Source: Chaetoceros tenuissimus | Lineage: Eukaryota > Bacillariophyta > Thalassiosirophyceae > Chaetocerotales > Chaetocerotaceae | DNA: 64,000 bases | Assembly: GCA_021927905.1 (NCBI GenBank) | Contig: BLLK01000047.1 | Coordinates: 3,472,001-3,536,000 of the forward strand | Reading direction: 5' to 3' | Shown here: piece by piece, positions 50,567-61,061 of the stretch | How the letters are laid out: each line of letters starts with the position of its first letter | How positions within the stretch are numbered: position 1 is the stretch's first letter | Made by a program: the position numbers and the translations under genes | The notes under the pieces: model-generated | Database searches by the model: none | What the model was told of the DNA's origin: nothing | The model's input: the letters and a program-made list of their open reading frames with translations, nothing else

Positions 50567-52618
50567 ATGAACATCTTGAATTCATTCACATCTTCTAAGA
50601 AGTCAAGTCTAGCTACTCATAACATAGAAGTTGATCCACCGTATGGAAAGGAGATAGAAGATATGAGTGACGACGAAGAGAAGAAATCGTCCAAGCCAGA
50701 AAAGGAATCCTCTTCCTCCAGAGAAGAACATAAAAAGCATCGAGATGACTCTTCTAGGAAAGTAGAAGAAAGGGGACGACGCCGCCATCGCAAAAGACGT
50801 GATGATGATTCAGACTCTCGCTCATCATCTTCAGATTCAGAAAACAGTGATGATCGTCGTAGAAAAAGACATCGTAAAAAGAAACATAAGCGAAGAAGTA
50901 AAAGTCGACGTAAAGATCGTAAACGAAGAAAACATAAACGCCGACGAAGGAAATATTCCAGTGATTCAAGTAGTAGTAGTAGTAGTGACGAGAGTAGTTC
51001 AGATGAATCGAAATCAGAGCAGACAAAGAAAAAAGTTGTCAATCAGCGTCTCTTGCAGAAATTAGCAGAAAGAGGAGAGACTCTGGAAGAACGTGAACAG
51101 CGTCGTGCTGAACGACGTGCGGCGAGAATCACGGCTCAATTTGGGTATACCAGTCAGGATAATCCCTTCAATGATCCTAATATTGCAGAAACATTTACTT
51201 GGAAGAAAAAGGATGATGTCAAACCTGCTGCTGGGAAAAAGAAGGATCAGACTGAAATTATTAATGAGATTGAAAAGGTACGGAAGAGGAGAAGCGATTA
51301 CGAGGAGCAAAAGGAGGAGATGGAGCGTATTCGAGCTGAGGAGAGTCGAATGAAGGAACTTGAGAACTATGATGAATGGGCTAAAAAGGAAGAAGAATTT
51401 CATTTGCTTCAGCAAAGACAGAGGAGTGCTATTCGTTTGGTAGAGGGGAGAGAAAAACCTATTGACGTATTGGCCAAGAATTTACTCATGTTTGGTTTGT
51501 CGGATAGAGAAAAGGAGGATCGTGCCAAGGTGAAATACCAAGAAAAATACAATGCCTTCAATGAACTTGAAAACCTAGAAGCTGAACTGGATGAACCTCA
51601 TGTGTTTTTGAAAGATTTAAAACTTCATGAGTTGGAACAGCTTTTGGTGGATATCCACTCTTTTCGAATGTTGGAGCGTGATGTTAGTGGAGATGAAGAA
51701 AATACAGTCACCAAATACTGGGATGCTATTCATCTAGTGACAAAGGCAGAAATTCAGGATCTCAAGAGTACAGAGAATGGAAATCAAGGAAACACTCTGC
51801 AGCTGAAAGAAGATATTCAGAAAATGTTTGCTGGGCAGAGTAGACCAGCTTTGGATAAAATGAAGATAGAAATAGAAACAAAGATTAAAAAGTACATCAT
51901 GGGCGGAGGAAACTCAGTTACAGATGATGATGGAAGTGTTATTGATATGCCATACTGGCAAACAGTTTTGGATGCATTACTTGTTCATCTTGCAAAAATG
52001 GATTTGTCCGACATTCATTCCAAGATGCTCGTTTGTCAGTTAGAACAACTCGAGAAGAAGAAGGAGGAACTTTCCAAAACAGCTGCACTATCTTCGGGTG
52101 ATAAGCAAGATGAAGAGGTGAACAGAGCAGAAGACGAAGTACTCGCGGCAGCTGTACCAGATAATGTGGAACCTGACTTTGGTAATCTCGAAGAAGAACT
52201 TGGTCTCGCAGATGAGCTTGATATGGGTGAATCGTCATATACATGGCAAGATAGATTCCGTCCGAGGAAGCCACGTTACTTCAATAGAGTCAAGACTGGG
52301 TATGATTGGAATAAATACAACCAGACCCATTACGATCATGATAATCCTCCACCAAAAACTGTACAGGGATACAAGTTTAATATTTTCTATCCTGACCTTA
52401 TTGATAGGACTCAAACACCACAATTCTTCTTGGAACCAACAAAGTCAAAAGAATATTGTATCATCCGATTCCATGCCGGTCCTCCTTACGAAGATATTGC
52501 ATTTAAAATCATTAATAGGGAATGGAATAAGAGTAGGAATCGTGGATACAAGTGCACTTTTGAGAGAGGGGTGTTGTCTCTATACTTTAATTTCAAGACA
52601 CATTGGTATAGAAAGTAA
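50567..52618 (+). CDS. CACTIN: Cactin, spliceosome-associated protein
   Basis: The 683-residue protein has an Arg/Ser/Lys/Asp-rich N-terminal region (about 30-160) with RS-like and KHKRR tracts. The middle carries the cactin domain: LAKNLLMFGLSDREKED, DEPHVFLKDLKLHELEQLLVDI, HSFRMLE and YWDAIHLVTKAEI. The C-terminus is highly conserved and diagnostic: WQDRFRPRKPRYFNRVKTGYD, YNQTHYDHDNPPPK, GYKFNIFYPDL and PYEDIAFKIINREWN, ending HWYRK. Cactin is a nuclear factor of the late spliceosome needed for splicing. The match is very strong and the gene is intronless. Confidence 0.97.
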   Translation: MNILNSFTSSKKSSLATHNIEVDPPYGKEIEDMSDDEEKKSSKPEKESSSSREEHKKHRDDSSRKVEERGRRRHRKRRDDDSDSRSSSSDSENSDDRRRKRHRKKKHKRRSKSRRKDRKRRKHKRRRRKYSSDSSSSSSSDESSSDESKSEQTKKKVVNQRLLQKLAERGETLEEREQRRAERRAARITAQFGYTSQDNPFNDPNIAETFTWKKKDDVKPAAGKKKDQTEIINEIEKVRKRRSDYEEQKEEMERIRAEESRMKELENYDEWAKKEEEFHLLQQRQRSAIRLVEGREKPIDVLAKNLLMFGLSDREKEDRAKVKYQEKYNAFNELENLEAELDEPHVFLKDLKLHELEQLLVDIHSFRMLERDVSGDEENTVTKYWDAIHLVTKAEIQDLKSTENGNQGNTLQLKEDIQKMFAGQSRPALDKMKIEIETKIKKYIMGGGNSVTDDDGSVIDMPYWQTVLDALLVHLAKMDLSDIHSKMLVCQLEQLEKKKEELSKTAALSSGDKQDEEVNRAEDEVLAAAVPDNVEPDFGNLEEELGLADELDMGESSYTWQDRFRPRKPRYFNRVKTGYDWNKYNQTHYDHDNPPPKTVQGYKFNIFYPDLIDRTQTPQFFLEPTKSKEYCIIRFHAGPPYEDIAFKIINREWNKSRNRGYKCTFERGVLSLYFNFKTHWYRK

Positions 52619-52747
52619 ATAGATAGTAACGTAAAGTAGCTTGAGAGGGAGTCAAAGATTTATGGATGCTAAATAATAATATCAATAAATTGCAGAAAAA
52701 CTTGCTGCTTCATATTCATGTATCAATCCTTTTGGTAGTATAGTATT

Positions 52748-55322
52748 TCAAAACATTTCGCGGTTCCAGTCATTTTCGTTAGGTTTTGGACAATTATTTT
52801 CCTCAAGATATTGTGCAATTTCGACACAATCTGGCGTTGGCTTTGTAGGGATTTCTTCATTTTGTCCTAGCCTAGAAAGACCGTAGTATCTCAAGCAGTG
52901 GGCATAGGTATTCTTGTCCCATTCACATCCATTTTCGTGTGCATACTTCAAAATTTCGAAGTTCAATTCATAAGCACGAACTGCTCCTGTACAAGTTTCC
53001 GCATCCCATGGACAGTCCATATATTTCAACCATTTCAATACTCGAAGTCTACCATCAAGAGCAGCTAGAGCACACGCATGTGTAGTCAGTTGAAGTCCAA
53101 AGCTGTGAACAAGTTTCAATTTTGTAATGATTAAATCATCAGATGCAGTGGTGTCAAGGTGTCCAAGGTATCTACCTTGAATGTATGCACCTTTTGTGCT
53201 ACTGTGAAAAATTGCCTCGAAGATACCATCACGGGAAAGAAGCTGGTTTTCAGCACGAAGAAAATATTCTATTGTGGCAGTAGATCCGTAAGACAAAACT
53301 TTCAGAAAAGCGTTTCGATTCCATGGACAACCATTGTTTCTTGCCCAGATCATTGCTTCAAAGTTTCCATATCTAGCAGCGTCCTCGCAAGTTTCCTCGT
53401 CCCAAGGACATGAATACTTGCGCAGCAATTTCAGCACCTCGAGAGCTTTTGAATCATCCTTATTGTGCATTGCTCTTTGACAGGCACGACTACTCAATGG
53501 GCATCCGTTTTGGAGACAATATTCAAGCATCTCCATGTTACTATTACTGGAACAGTTTCCAGCAGCATATACCAATGTTTCTTCATCCCATAGACATCCT
53601 TGGTCTCTTGCCCACTTCAAAGCGTTCAGGTTATCGTAAAATACTGCTGATAAACAGGTGTTTGCGTCCCATGGAAAATCATGGCGACGGAGCCATTTCA
53701 AAGCTGCAAAGGATTTTTCTGTATGCACCGTTTGCAACGCCTGTGAACATATATCACTATTGAATGGGCAATTGTTTCGATAGAGATAATCAAGCATTTC
53801 AATGCTGTGACCATGGGCTGCTGATTCGAAAATTTCCTCATTGAATACAGGTTGATAGTGCCCTTCGATTGCTTCAAAAATTTCTACTTTTCCCCTGTAG
53901 GCTACTATTTCATTTATTCTCTCGTCCTCGATGTGGAAATCTACATTATCTATGAACCATTTGATTGCAGCAAGATTTCCTTCAAACAACACATCACCAA
54001 ATTTGTATTCGCCATTTTCGTAAAACATGTATTCGTGCTCATCTTCAGTCAGGTTCAAGTATTTTGGAAATTCATTATTTATCCATTCTAATATTTCTAG
54101 ATTTCCTTCCTTTATAGCAACACTAAAAGCACCTTCTAAACACCGATAGCTACGTTTCATGAATGAACTGAAATTCTCATCAAGATATTTCATCATATCG
54201 AGGTTGCCCTCTTTTGCCAAGTCCCACATGATTCCATAACTTTTAGTTTGAAAGACCTTGTTGCAGTTGATTCCAAATGTTTTAGAACATTCAAGAATAT
54301 CCCTGTGACTCTTTTTAGCTGCCATGGTACAAACCTTTTCCATAAACTTTTCTGGAGCGTCGACAATGAAGCAGTACTCTGTCAGCTGCAAGTCACTCGA
54401 TACCGCATCCGCAGTAGTTCTTCTATTCTTTCCAATCTCTAGCAGTGTCTCGGCTGAGTTGAATGAAGCACTTTCATGAATACTACGAATTCGTGAACAA
54501 TTGAGAAAAAGGAGTTCAGTGGAGGTTCCGAAGAAGAGAGAAAAGGAAAAAAGAGGGTGAAAAAAGTTCTAAGGAGTTCCGAAAAGTTCTGATGAGTTCT
54601 TTGGCAGTATTCAAGTATGTACATCAAGCTCAATTTGCATTCATAAGTTCCTCAGACTCTATCCTTGCCTCTCACTACTATTTATTCGTTCAGAGCAGCA
54701 AGAGGAAGGATAGTCAACAGCTTGGATTCCATTCATCTGTCCAAATATCCATTCAAAAGTACTTCTTCTTCATGGTATGTTTTCTACGTACGGAATCGAA
54801 TGAAAACTCAGACCGTACCGTACTTGAATGCTGGTACTGACAGTAACTTTACAAAAAACACATCCGAGCCTATCCAAAAGGCAAAACAATCTCAAAATGT
54901 AAACAGGATATGTTGGTATCTTTAAATTAGTGATGAATGTTATTTTCTAAAGAAAAACGTGTTTCGATTGACTTTATGATGATGCACGTAGAAAAACATA
55001 CCACGCAAGTACGTGAACGGAACTCCTCAGAACTTTTTTCAGCTTTTTTCACCCTCTTCTCTCCTTCTCTGAAGTTTTCTAAACTTTTCTCAGCTCAAGA
55101 TTTCTCAATTGTTACCGAATTCGTAGTACCTAATGTAGAGTAGTTACTGTAGAAATGCTTTGAAACTGGACCGACGGTGATGTAGCTGCCAGGAATGAAG
55201 CTGAAGCAGTACTTCAAGACATCATTCGGCAGATCCTGGAGAGACGCATATGGCTTTTCTCTATTGTCACATGCAGGTGATACTCTCAATCGTTTATTAC
55301 TCATGCTTGGATTTGTATTCAT
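52748..55322 (-). pseudogene. F-box-like/ankyrin-repeat gene split by an inverted-repeat element
   Basis: The N-terminal part begins at the ATG at 55322 with an F-box-like motif (LPNDVLKYCFSFIPGSYI) and then runs into a stop inside the element, at 55095. The C-terminal part is open from 54480 to 52748 and holds ankyrin-like repeats of the diatom type: GNLEILEWINNEFP, ALKWLRRHDFPWDANTC, NLNALKWARDQGCLWDEE, VLKWLKYMDCPWDAETC. No ATG opens this part. If the element and one TA are left out, the two parts are in one frame of 643 codons with no stop. The gene was therefore intact before insertion and carries no other lesion, which implies a recent event or a heterozygous allele. Proteins of this type often act as ubiquitin ligase substrate receptors; expression is unknown. 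Confidence 0.75.
54483..55126. mobile_element. Non-autonomous inverted-repeat DNA transposon (MITE-like) with TA target duplication
   Basis: The element is 644 bp. Its ends form an inverted repeat: the first bases CTACGAATTCG at 54483 match the reverse complement of the bases ending at 55126, then AACAATTGAGAAA agrees after two mismatches. Looser similarity (GAGGGTGAAAAAAG and AAGTTCT.AGGAGTTCCG) extends to about 110-120 bp on each side, with indels. A TA flanks each end (54481-54482 and 55127-55128). The ~400-bp interior holds no transposase; open frames there are short. TA duplication suggests a Tc1/mariner-type or Stowaway-like origin. A GT and an AG lie near the ends, but splicing there would shift the frame and give an early stop. 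Confidence 0.8.
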
Positions 55323-55594
55323 GTTTAGAATATGGTAAGGTATGCAATGCGATTGAATTTGGAATAGAGCTGATTTGAAATGAAATTCGGAGACGAATTC
55401 TTTGATGTTCTCGACTGATCTTGACAGCTGTCAAAATTTGAAATCTACCAAATTGATATGGTCAATGAAAGTTCGACGGACTATGTACCACCACAAAAAA
55501 GCCATCTCATCATCATCTCAATGTAATCAATTCATTTAATTGAATACGCTGCCGTATGGTACCTTCATGCAATAGTTACTAGTTGAAAGAGATC

Positions 55595-58045
55595 ATGGGG
55601 AAAAACAAGAGACAAAATAAAGGACAGCCTTTTCAGAATCAATCGAAAAAGAAAAAGACCAATCCAGGTCAAGGTGAAAAGAAGCAACCATCAAAGACAT
55701 CGTTCGAGTTGGGAAAACTCAAGAAACCTTTGGCGAATTTTTTATATCCTCCTCCTTTCCCTAAAGATCTTCCAGTTCCAAAAGATGATTTTTTGACATA
55801 TACAGGCAAATACAAAGAGTCGTTTGCAAGGGCAATAGATACATCTTATGAAGGTTTTGCAGTAGATAAAGGACCTTCGTCGACCAACGATGAGAAGGAT
55901 GCTATTTTCAACAATGAAAGAATACAGCAAGCATTGAATGTTATGGATGCTCATGGGCTTTTCCGCACTGATGTGACTCAGCCATTTGGATTAGGAACAA
56001 AATGTGCAAAGACATATGTTACGCGATGTCTACTTGGTGAAGATGGTACAACTTACAAATATCTGGGTTTGCGCATGTTTGCTTATCCTTGGAGTCCAAA
56101 AAAGAGACAAAGTGAAGTAACAAAAGATTCTGAAATAAAATCGTTAGATGATGCTCTAACTGAGATAGGATACTTGAACAAAACATTGACAAATAGAACT
56201 GAAATTCATTTAAAAGATTTGGAATCACAACGAAGAGATAGGCTTGGTGGTGCATCACAAAAGGGGTCATTCATTCGAGGAAGGGCTAAATTTGATGTAG
56301 CTTTGATTAATAGGATGGTGAACTCGCCGGACCTGAAACTCGAACCAACACAAAGAAAAGACAAGTGTTCAGTGTCTTGGCATGCAGATAGTTCTCTAGA
56401 GCACTATTCTAGTATTGCTGTATATCAGACTTACATTACAGAAGAAAATGGTCCTAGCAGAATCGAAGAGGAGAATAAACTGGCAAATAAGTGGTCCATA
56501 GCTTTAAGGGTGGCACATGAATCAGAAGGACCTAGCGCTTCTAGACGAGGAACCAGTATTGATGCAGCTGTGATCACAGATACACCCGCAATCAAGGCAT
56601 CTCTGCCATCTAGGTCCGCATATTATCTCTTGGACGACTTTAATCATCACCATCAGCATGCAGTTCTTTGTAATAATGAGAATATTGAATCGAAGGGTGT
56701 TAGATATGCTTCTACCCACAGATTACTCCGGGAAAGTCATAATATTTCATTTGTCTTGGACAGATGTAAAAGTGTAATCAATCAATTCAATAAGAAAGGT
56801 CCAAAACAATGGAAATCAGAACAACTCTTATTGACACACATCGAATCAGAATGGATTAGACAATTTTATATTCAGGGCAGTGGGCACAAAGAAAACCTTT
56901 GGAAGTACTGGGAAGTACCAATGTGCCAATTGCTCAAGTACTGGAGCCAACTTGAAAATAGAACAAATCAAGTAATTGAATTACTTTGCAATGCCTCGAT
57001 GGCTCGGTGTGGCATGCACGAGAAAAAGGATGACGCAGATACAATACCATCTCGACAAGAGAGAAAGAGGCGAGAGAAGCAAAAGAAAGCTTTGGCTTCT
57101 ATAGAAGATTTGTTAAATAGAAACAGCAATGAAGGAAGTAAAAATGTAGATGCTCATTCTCTACTTTTTGAGCCAATATGCGCAATGTTAAAGGAGCGTA
57201 CAGAAATGCGTACATTGTTCACAGCTAGAACAAGCGATGGCGTTTTCCATTCATTAGATGAGGATTATCATCCACTTCCGATTCCATTTTGCTTTGATAG
57301 CATAAATCATGCTTCAAAAGGGAAAGAATTTGTACTCTCCCCTCTGCCAAGTGATTTATCTGAAACATGCGAAAAGATATTAAAATATGGAAAAGCTTTC
57401 ATGTCCAGAAATCCAAATGATTTGCCACCATCCATGAATGAAAATAAGAGAGAAAAGAAAGCATCCGATAAAGATGTTGCCTCGAAACCATCAGAGGAAT
57501 CGATCCAGAAGGAATTGTCGAAGGGAGAGGAAATCATTCAACGACCAATTACTACACCAGATGATCACAAGAATAGTCTCACATGGAAAGGATGGCGCTC
57601 GTGTAGCATTGGTTTAGAAATGCAAGAGCCTTGGGCAGGAAAGCTTCTGAATGGTGAGAAGAAGATCGAGACTCGAGCGTATGATTTACCAAAAGCATTG
57701 ATCGGGAAAAAGATTGACATACTCCAATCCAAAAAAGGGAAAGATGCTGTGAGCTCCATGCCTGATGTTTTAGTGGGCACTGAGATTGATTCATCTTTGA
57801 AAAGAATAGGCTGGTGCATTTTTGACAAAGTTATAGTATATAGGTACAAGGCAAAATTTGAATCAGATGAGGATAAACACCTTGTCAAAGCGGGATCAGG
57901 GTATAGCTGGAACAAAGATACCAAAGTTATTTATGGATGGGTGGTGAAAAAATATGGTTTATATTCAAAGGAAAAAGAAGATAGAACAAAACCAAAGGTT
58001 ATTATCAGGCGTATGAGATCTCTCTTTGAATTAAAGAGAAAATGA
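55595..58045 (+). CDS. FTO: FTO-type N6-methyladenosine demethylase with C-terminal ASCH domain
   Basis: The first ATG in frame is at 55595 and gives 816 residues. A Lys-rich N-terminus precedes an FTO-type 2-oxoglutarate/Fe(II) dioxygenase. The iron ligands and 2OG site match FTO: SWHADSSLEHYSSIAVY (HxD at about 263-265), LLDDFNHHHQHAVL (His at about 355) and RYASTHR (about 370-376). FTO's helical C-terminal domain follows (IESEWIRQFYIQG...HKENLWKYW). FTO removes methyl groups from N6-methyladenosine in RNA. Beyond a charged linker, residues about 665-800 read as an ASCH domain: LEMQEPWAGKLLNGEKKIETR and VIYGWVVKKYGLYSK, a PUA-like fold that can bind nucleic acid. The fusion would give the demethylase its own RNA-binding arm. 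It is intronless. Confidence 0.9.
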   Translation: MGKNKRQNKGQPFQNQSKKKKTNPGQGEKKQPSKTSFELGKLKKPLANFLYPPPFPKDLPVPKDDFLTYTGKYKESFARAIDTSYEGFAVDKGPSSTNDEKDAIFNNERIQQALNVMDAHGLFRTDVTQPFGLGTKCAKTYVTRCLLGEDGTTYKYLGLRMFAYPWSPKKRQSEVTKDSEIKSLDDALTEIGYLNKTLTNRTEIHLKDLESQRRDRLGGASQKGSFIRGRAKFDVALINRMVNSPDLKLEPTQRKDKCSVSWHADSSLEHYSSIAVYQTYITEENGPSRIEEENKLANKWSIALRVAHESEGPSASRRGTSIDAAVITDTPAIKASLPSRSAYYLLDDFNHHHQHAVLCNNENIESKGVRYASTHRLLRESHNISFVLDRCKSVINQFNKKGPKQWKSEQLLLTHIESEWIRQFYIQGSGHKENLWKYWEVPMCQLLKYWSQLENRTNQVIELLCNASMARCGMHEKKDDADTIPSRQERKRREKQKKALASIEDLLNRNSNEGSKNVDAHSLLFEPICAMLKERTEMRTLFTARTSDGVFHSLDEDYHPLPIPFCFDSINHASKGKEFVLSPLPSDLSETCEKILKYGKAFMSRNPNDLPPSMNENKREKKASDKDVASKPSEESIQKELSKGEEIIQRPITTPDDHKNSLTWKGWRSCSIGLEMQEPWAGKLLNGEKKIETRAYDLPKALIGKKIDILQSKKGKDAVSSMPDVLVGTEIDSSLKRIGWCIFDKVIVYRYKAKFESDEDKHLVKAGSGYSWNKDTKVIYGWVVKKYGLYSKEKEDRTKPKVIIRRMRSLFELKRK

Positions 58046-58659
58046 TGCAAGAGAGGAAGGATTGTTATTCCTTGAATATTTTGCTCGATTTATTTATTTT
58101 CACTAATAGAAAATTAAAATTGCAAATATGTCGACAATTATCTGTTTTTACATTGAGCGGAGGGTTGCTTGATGTTGTCATAGGCTAGCATTTAGGAAGT
58201 AATGCATGCACATTTGCGAGAGCCATAAGCAATCATGTTTATGTGGGGCTGTGTATACCATATGAATAAAAATAAAATGTATACTCCTAAATTTTGTGAG
58301 CTAACTAGTGTATTTTCATTATCTCTTTTCTATAAAATGTTGAGAAGTTTTGAAATGAAAATGAAAGTTTTTAAAAAATGCTCGGAAAATCGGAGTGAAT
58401 TCCTTTTCCTTCTTTACTCTTTTCTGTTTCAATGAAGTTGAAGTACGTAGCTATGCGTGGCAAGACATATTTCTCCGCGCCACCTACAATACCGTAGGAC
58501 GTGCGTGTACTTTTGGCGGGGACATGAACAGGAGTGATAGTAAAAAACTGATGTGGCAACCAAGAAACTTAGAGGCAAAAAACACCTGACTGCCATAAAT
58601 TTTGCAAGGGCTTGTTTGAACTATAAACTATACTTGTGGTTTATTACATCTAAAAAGAA
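58046..58659. promoter_or_regulatory. Intergenic region upstream of the FMO gene
   Basis: This 614-bp AT-rich region lies between FTO and the monooxygenase. It has A/T tracts near 58080-58130 and 58340-58380 and no gene-like frame longer than 66 codons. Nothing else is seen. Confidence 0.4.
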
Positions 58660-60953
58660 ATGAATGGAAAGAAAAACGTATTCGTCATTGGTGCAGGACC
58701 ATCTGGTCTTTGCGCTGTAAAAGAAATGGCAGAGGCAGGTCTGAATCCTTTGTGTGTTGATTCCAAAGATGCTATTGGGGGTCTTTTCAATTCAAGTTAC
58801 AAGGAGCTATACACAACTACTACCAATAACTTCATGGCTTTCTCTGACTTTCCTCCAAAGGAAGATCTCAAGTACTGGTCAAAAGAAGAGTATCTCCAGT
58901 ACATGAATGATTACGCTGATCATTTCGATCTAAGAAAATACATCAAGCTGAACTCAACCGTTGAGAAATGTGTTCTTGACGAAAGAACTGGGCGCTGGAA
59001 ACTCAAAACAAGTGAGGTAATGTATGCGCAAGAAGAGCCACAATTTCTGCCGTTCACTAGGAATGCTGAAGATGGTTTTACCTATGATGCGGACTATCTC
59101 ATCATTGCAACAGGTACTAATCAGATTCCAAACGTACCAAAATTCAAAAACCTAAGCGCTGATGTTAAGGTTATCCACAGTTCTGTATTCAAGGATGCTA
59201 GTTCTCTATGTAAAGGAAAGAAGGTTCTCGTAATTGGGAACGGAGAGAGTGCTGCTGATGTTGCTGCTCAGTCAACTGATGTTGCTGAAAAAGTAACCCT
59301 ATGGTCTCGTAGAGATTTTTCTATTGGGATGAGATTTCTCAATAAATTTCTCACTGAACATGACTACGACGAAAGAAAGGTCCTTCATGAGCAGGATTCC
59401 CTGAACTTGCAGCCTAATGATTTTCTTGAGTGCATTTCAAACAGTCGTATTTTGAGTAGATTGCCCCTTGGAGTTTTCTCCGCAGCCCTTAATGCAATGC
59501 TTTCAGATGTAACTTCCTGGCATGGCAAAGAGTCTCCAGCTGGAATTACCGCAAGTATCATGAAGAAGAATTTTCGTCCTGATTTTTTCGCATTAGATAC
59601 TTCAGCGCCAACCAAGTCTGCTTGTGTAATTGCACATGCAGCAGCTTCGAAAGGTCTTGATGTAGTCATTAGTCCATCAGTAGAATTCATCAATGATGGA
59701 AAAACAGCAAGTTTCCAAGATGTGACATTCCAAGGAAAATCTGAATCAAAGAAGGCAAAGCTTGATATGGACGTTGATGTCATTGTTCTTTGTACAGGTT
59801 ACAAGTTCAACTTCGATTGGATAAAGATCGAGGGTGGTGACAAGATTGAAAACAATCCTAGAAAATGGTTCAAACATTGCTTTCCTGCTGACCTTGGAGA
59901 TAAACTTGGTCTTCTTGGTTACGCTAGGCCAGGTAAGTGAAAAGATGCGGGAGTTACTAAAAATGATTGTCATAATATATTCACATCTATTTGTCTCTTT
60001 TTGTAGCACAAGGAGGTATTCCCCAGTGCTCAGAACTGCTGGCAAGATACATTGCTCTCTTGTTGAACGAGGAAAGAACTCTTCCAAAGAATTATGACGT
60101 CCAGGCACTGATTGAAGGAAGAGCAGAAGCCGAAACATTCTATGCTACCCCTCATACCTTGGCTCTAGTTGAATTTTCGCCATTTGCAAACTCTGTAGCA
60201 CGTCTTATTGGATGCGAACCTTCTGTCCCTATTTTCTCCCCGACTCGCTTCATCAAATTTTGGACACTTCCTTTGTGGACTTGTTTTTACCGTTTGAATG
60301 GACCTGGCGCTAATCCTCGAGCATGCTGGAAAGTTGTGGACAAGTACCGCGTAAAAGATACGCTTGTTCCGATGCCATTACTAATTATCTTTATTGTATT
60401 TGGAACTCTTATGCAGCCACTCATGATCCTTGAATACATCTTTGGTCCATCATTGCTAGACCGTGGCCAATCATCTTCAGAGGTACTTCCTCGCCTCTTT
60501 CACTGGAGAGTGGGATCCCATTATCATCAGCTCTCCGGAAACAGTCTAAGATTCAAAGACCTCTTGTTTCCATCTTCTGGTTGGCTTTTGGCTGAGGCAG
60601 TTTTATTCACATCTTGCGACGACCTTGGCAAGATTGCCATGGCGCATTTGATCTTCGCTGCTATTGTAACATTTATTACTACTTTACATTTCTGCAGAAA
60701 CCCAATCGGTAACTTTTTGAAAAGCAAAGGTATCATCAAGACAAGGTCTAGTGAAGTCGTCACTACAGAAACTGAAGTGATTCTTGGTATGGATAATGAT
60801 AAGAAAGATAAAATGGAGGATGTTGAGCATGACGCGGCACGTGTGAAAGGTAGTGCACTCACATTCTCTGGAAAGAAAATTAATGTTGACGAGACTGATC
60901 ACACCACACCACTCATTGATGATACCAAGCATTCAGTCACTTACACTGTTTAG
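58660..60953 (+). CDS. Flavin-containing monooxygenase (FMO-like) with C-terminal membrane segments (one intron)
   Basis: Exons 58660-59932 and 60007-60953 join across a 74-bp phase-1 intron to give 739 residues. The FAD site is FVIGAGPSGLCAVKEM (about 6-21), and the NADPH site is KKVLVIGNGESAADVAAQS (about 187-205). The signature around YLIIATGTNQIPNVP and VIVLCTGYKFNF also fits. The intron lies just after LGYARP. The second exon has hydrophobic segments (LLIIFIVFGTLMQPLMILEYIF; AHLIFAAIVTFITTLHF) that suggest ER attachment and make it longer than typical FMOs (~530). It oxygenates soft nucleophiles on N or S; the substrate is unknown. Confidence 0.85.
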
Positions 60954-61061
60954 AACTCACATCAGTGTATATTGAAATCACGCAATTTTGCAAAACATGA
61001 ACAGATTTTTCCTTTTGACTTGCTCTATTTTCCCTTTATTAGAACATCGTCATAATTTTAA

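Noticed and set aside
54592-54925. Several open frames inside the inverted-repeat element
   Set aside because: They are under 90 codons, overlap each other in different frames and carry no transposase catalytic motif. The element is non-autonomous.
54482-55128. Intron interpretation of the inverted-repeat element using the GT and AG at its ends
   Set aside because: Joining at those sites shifts the frame and ends about 14 codons later. The excision join with TA duplication restores the frame exactly.
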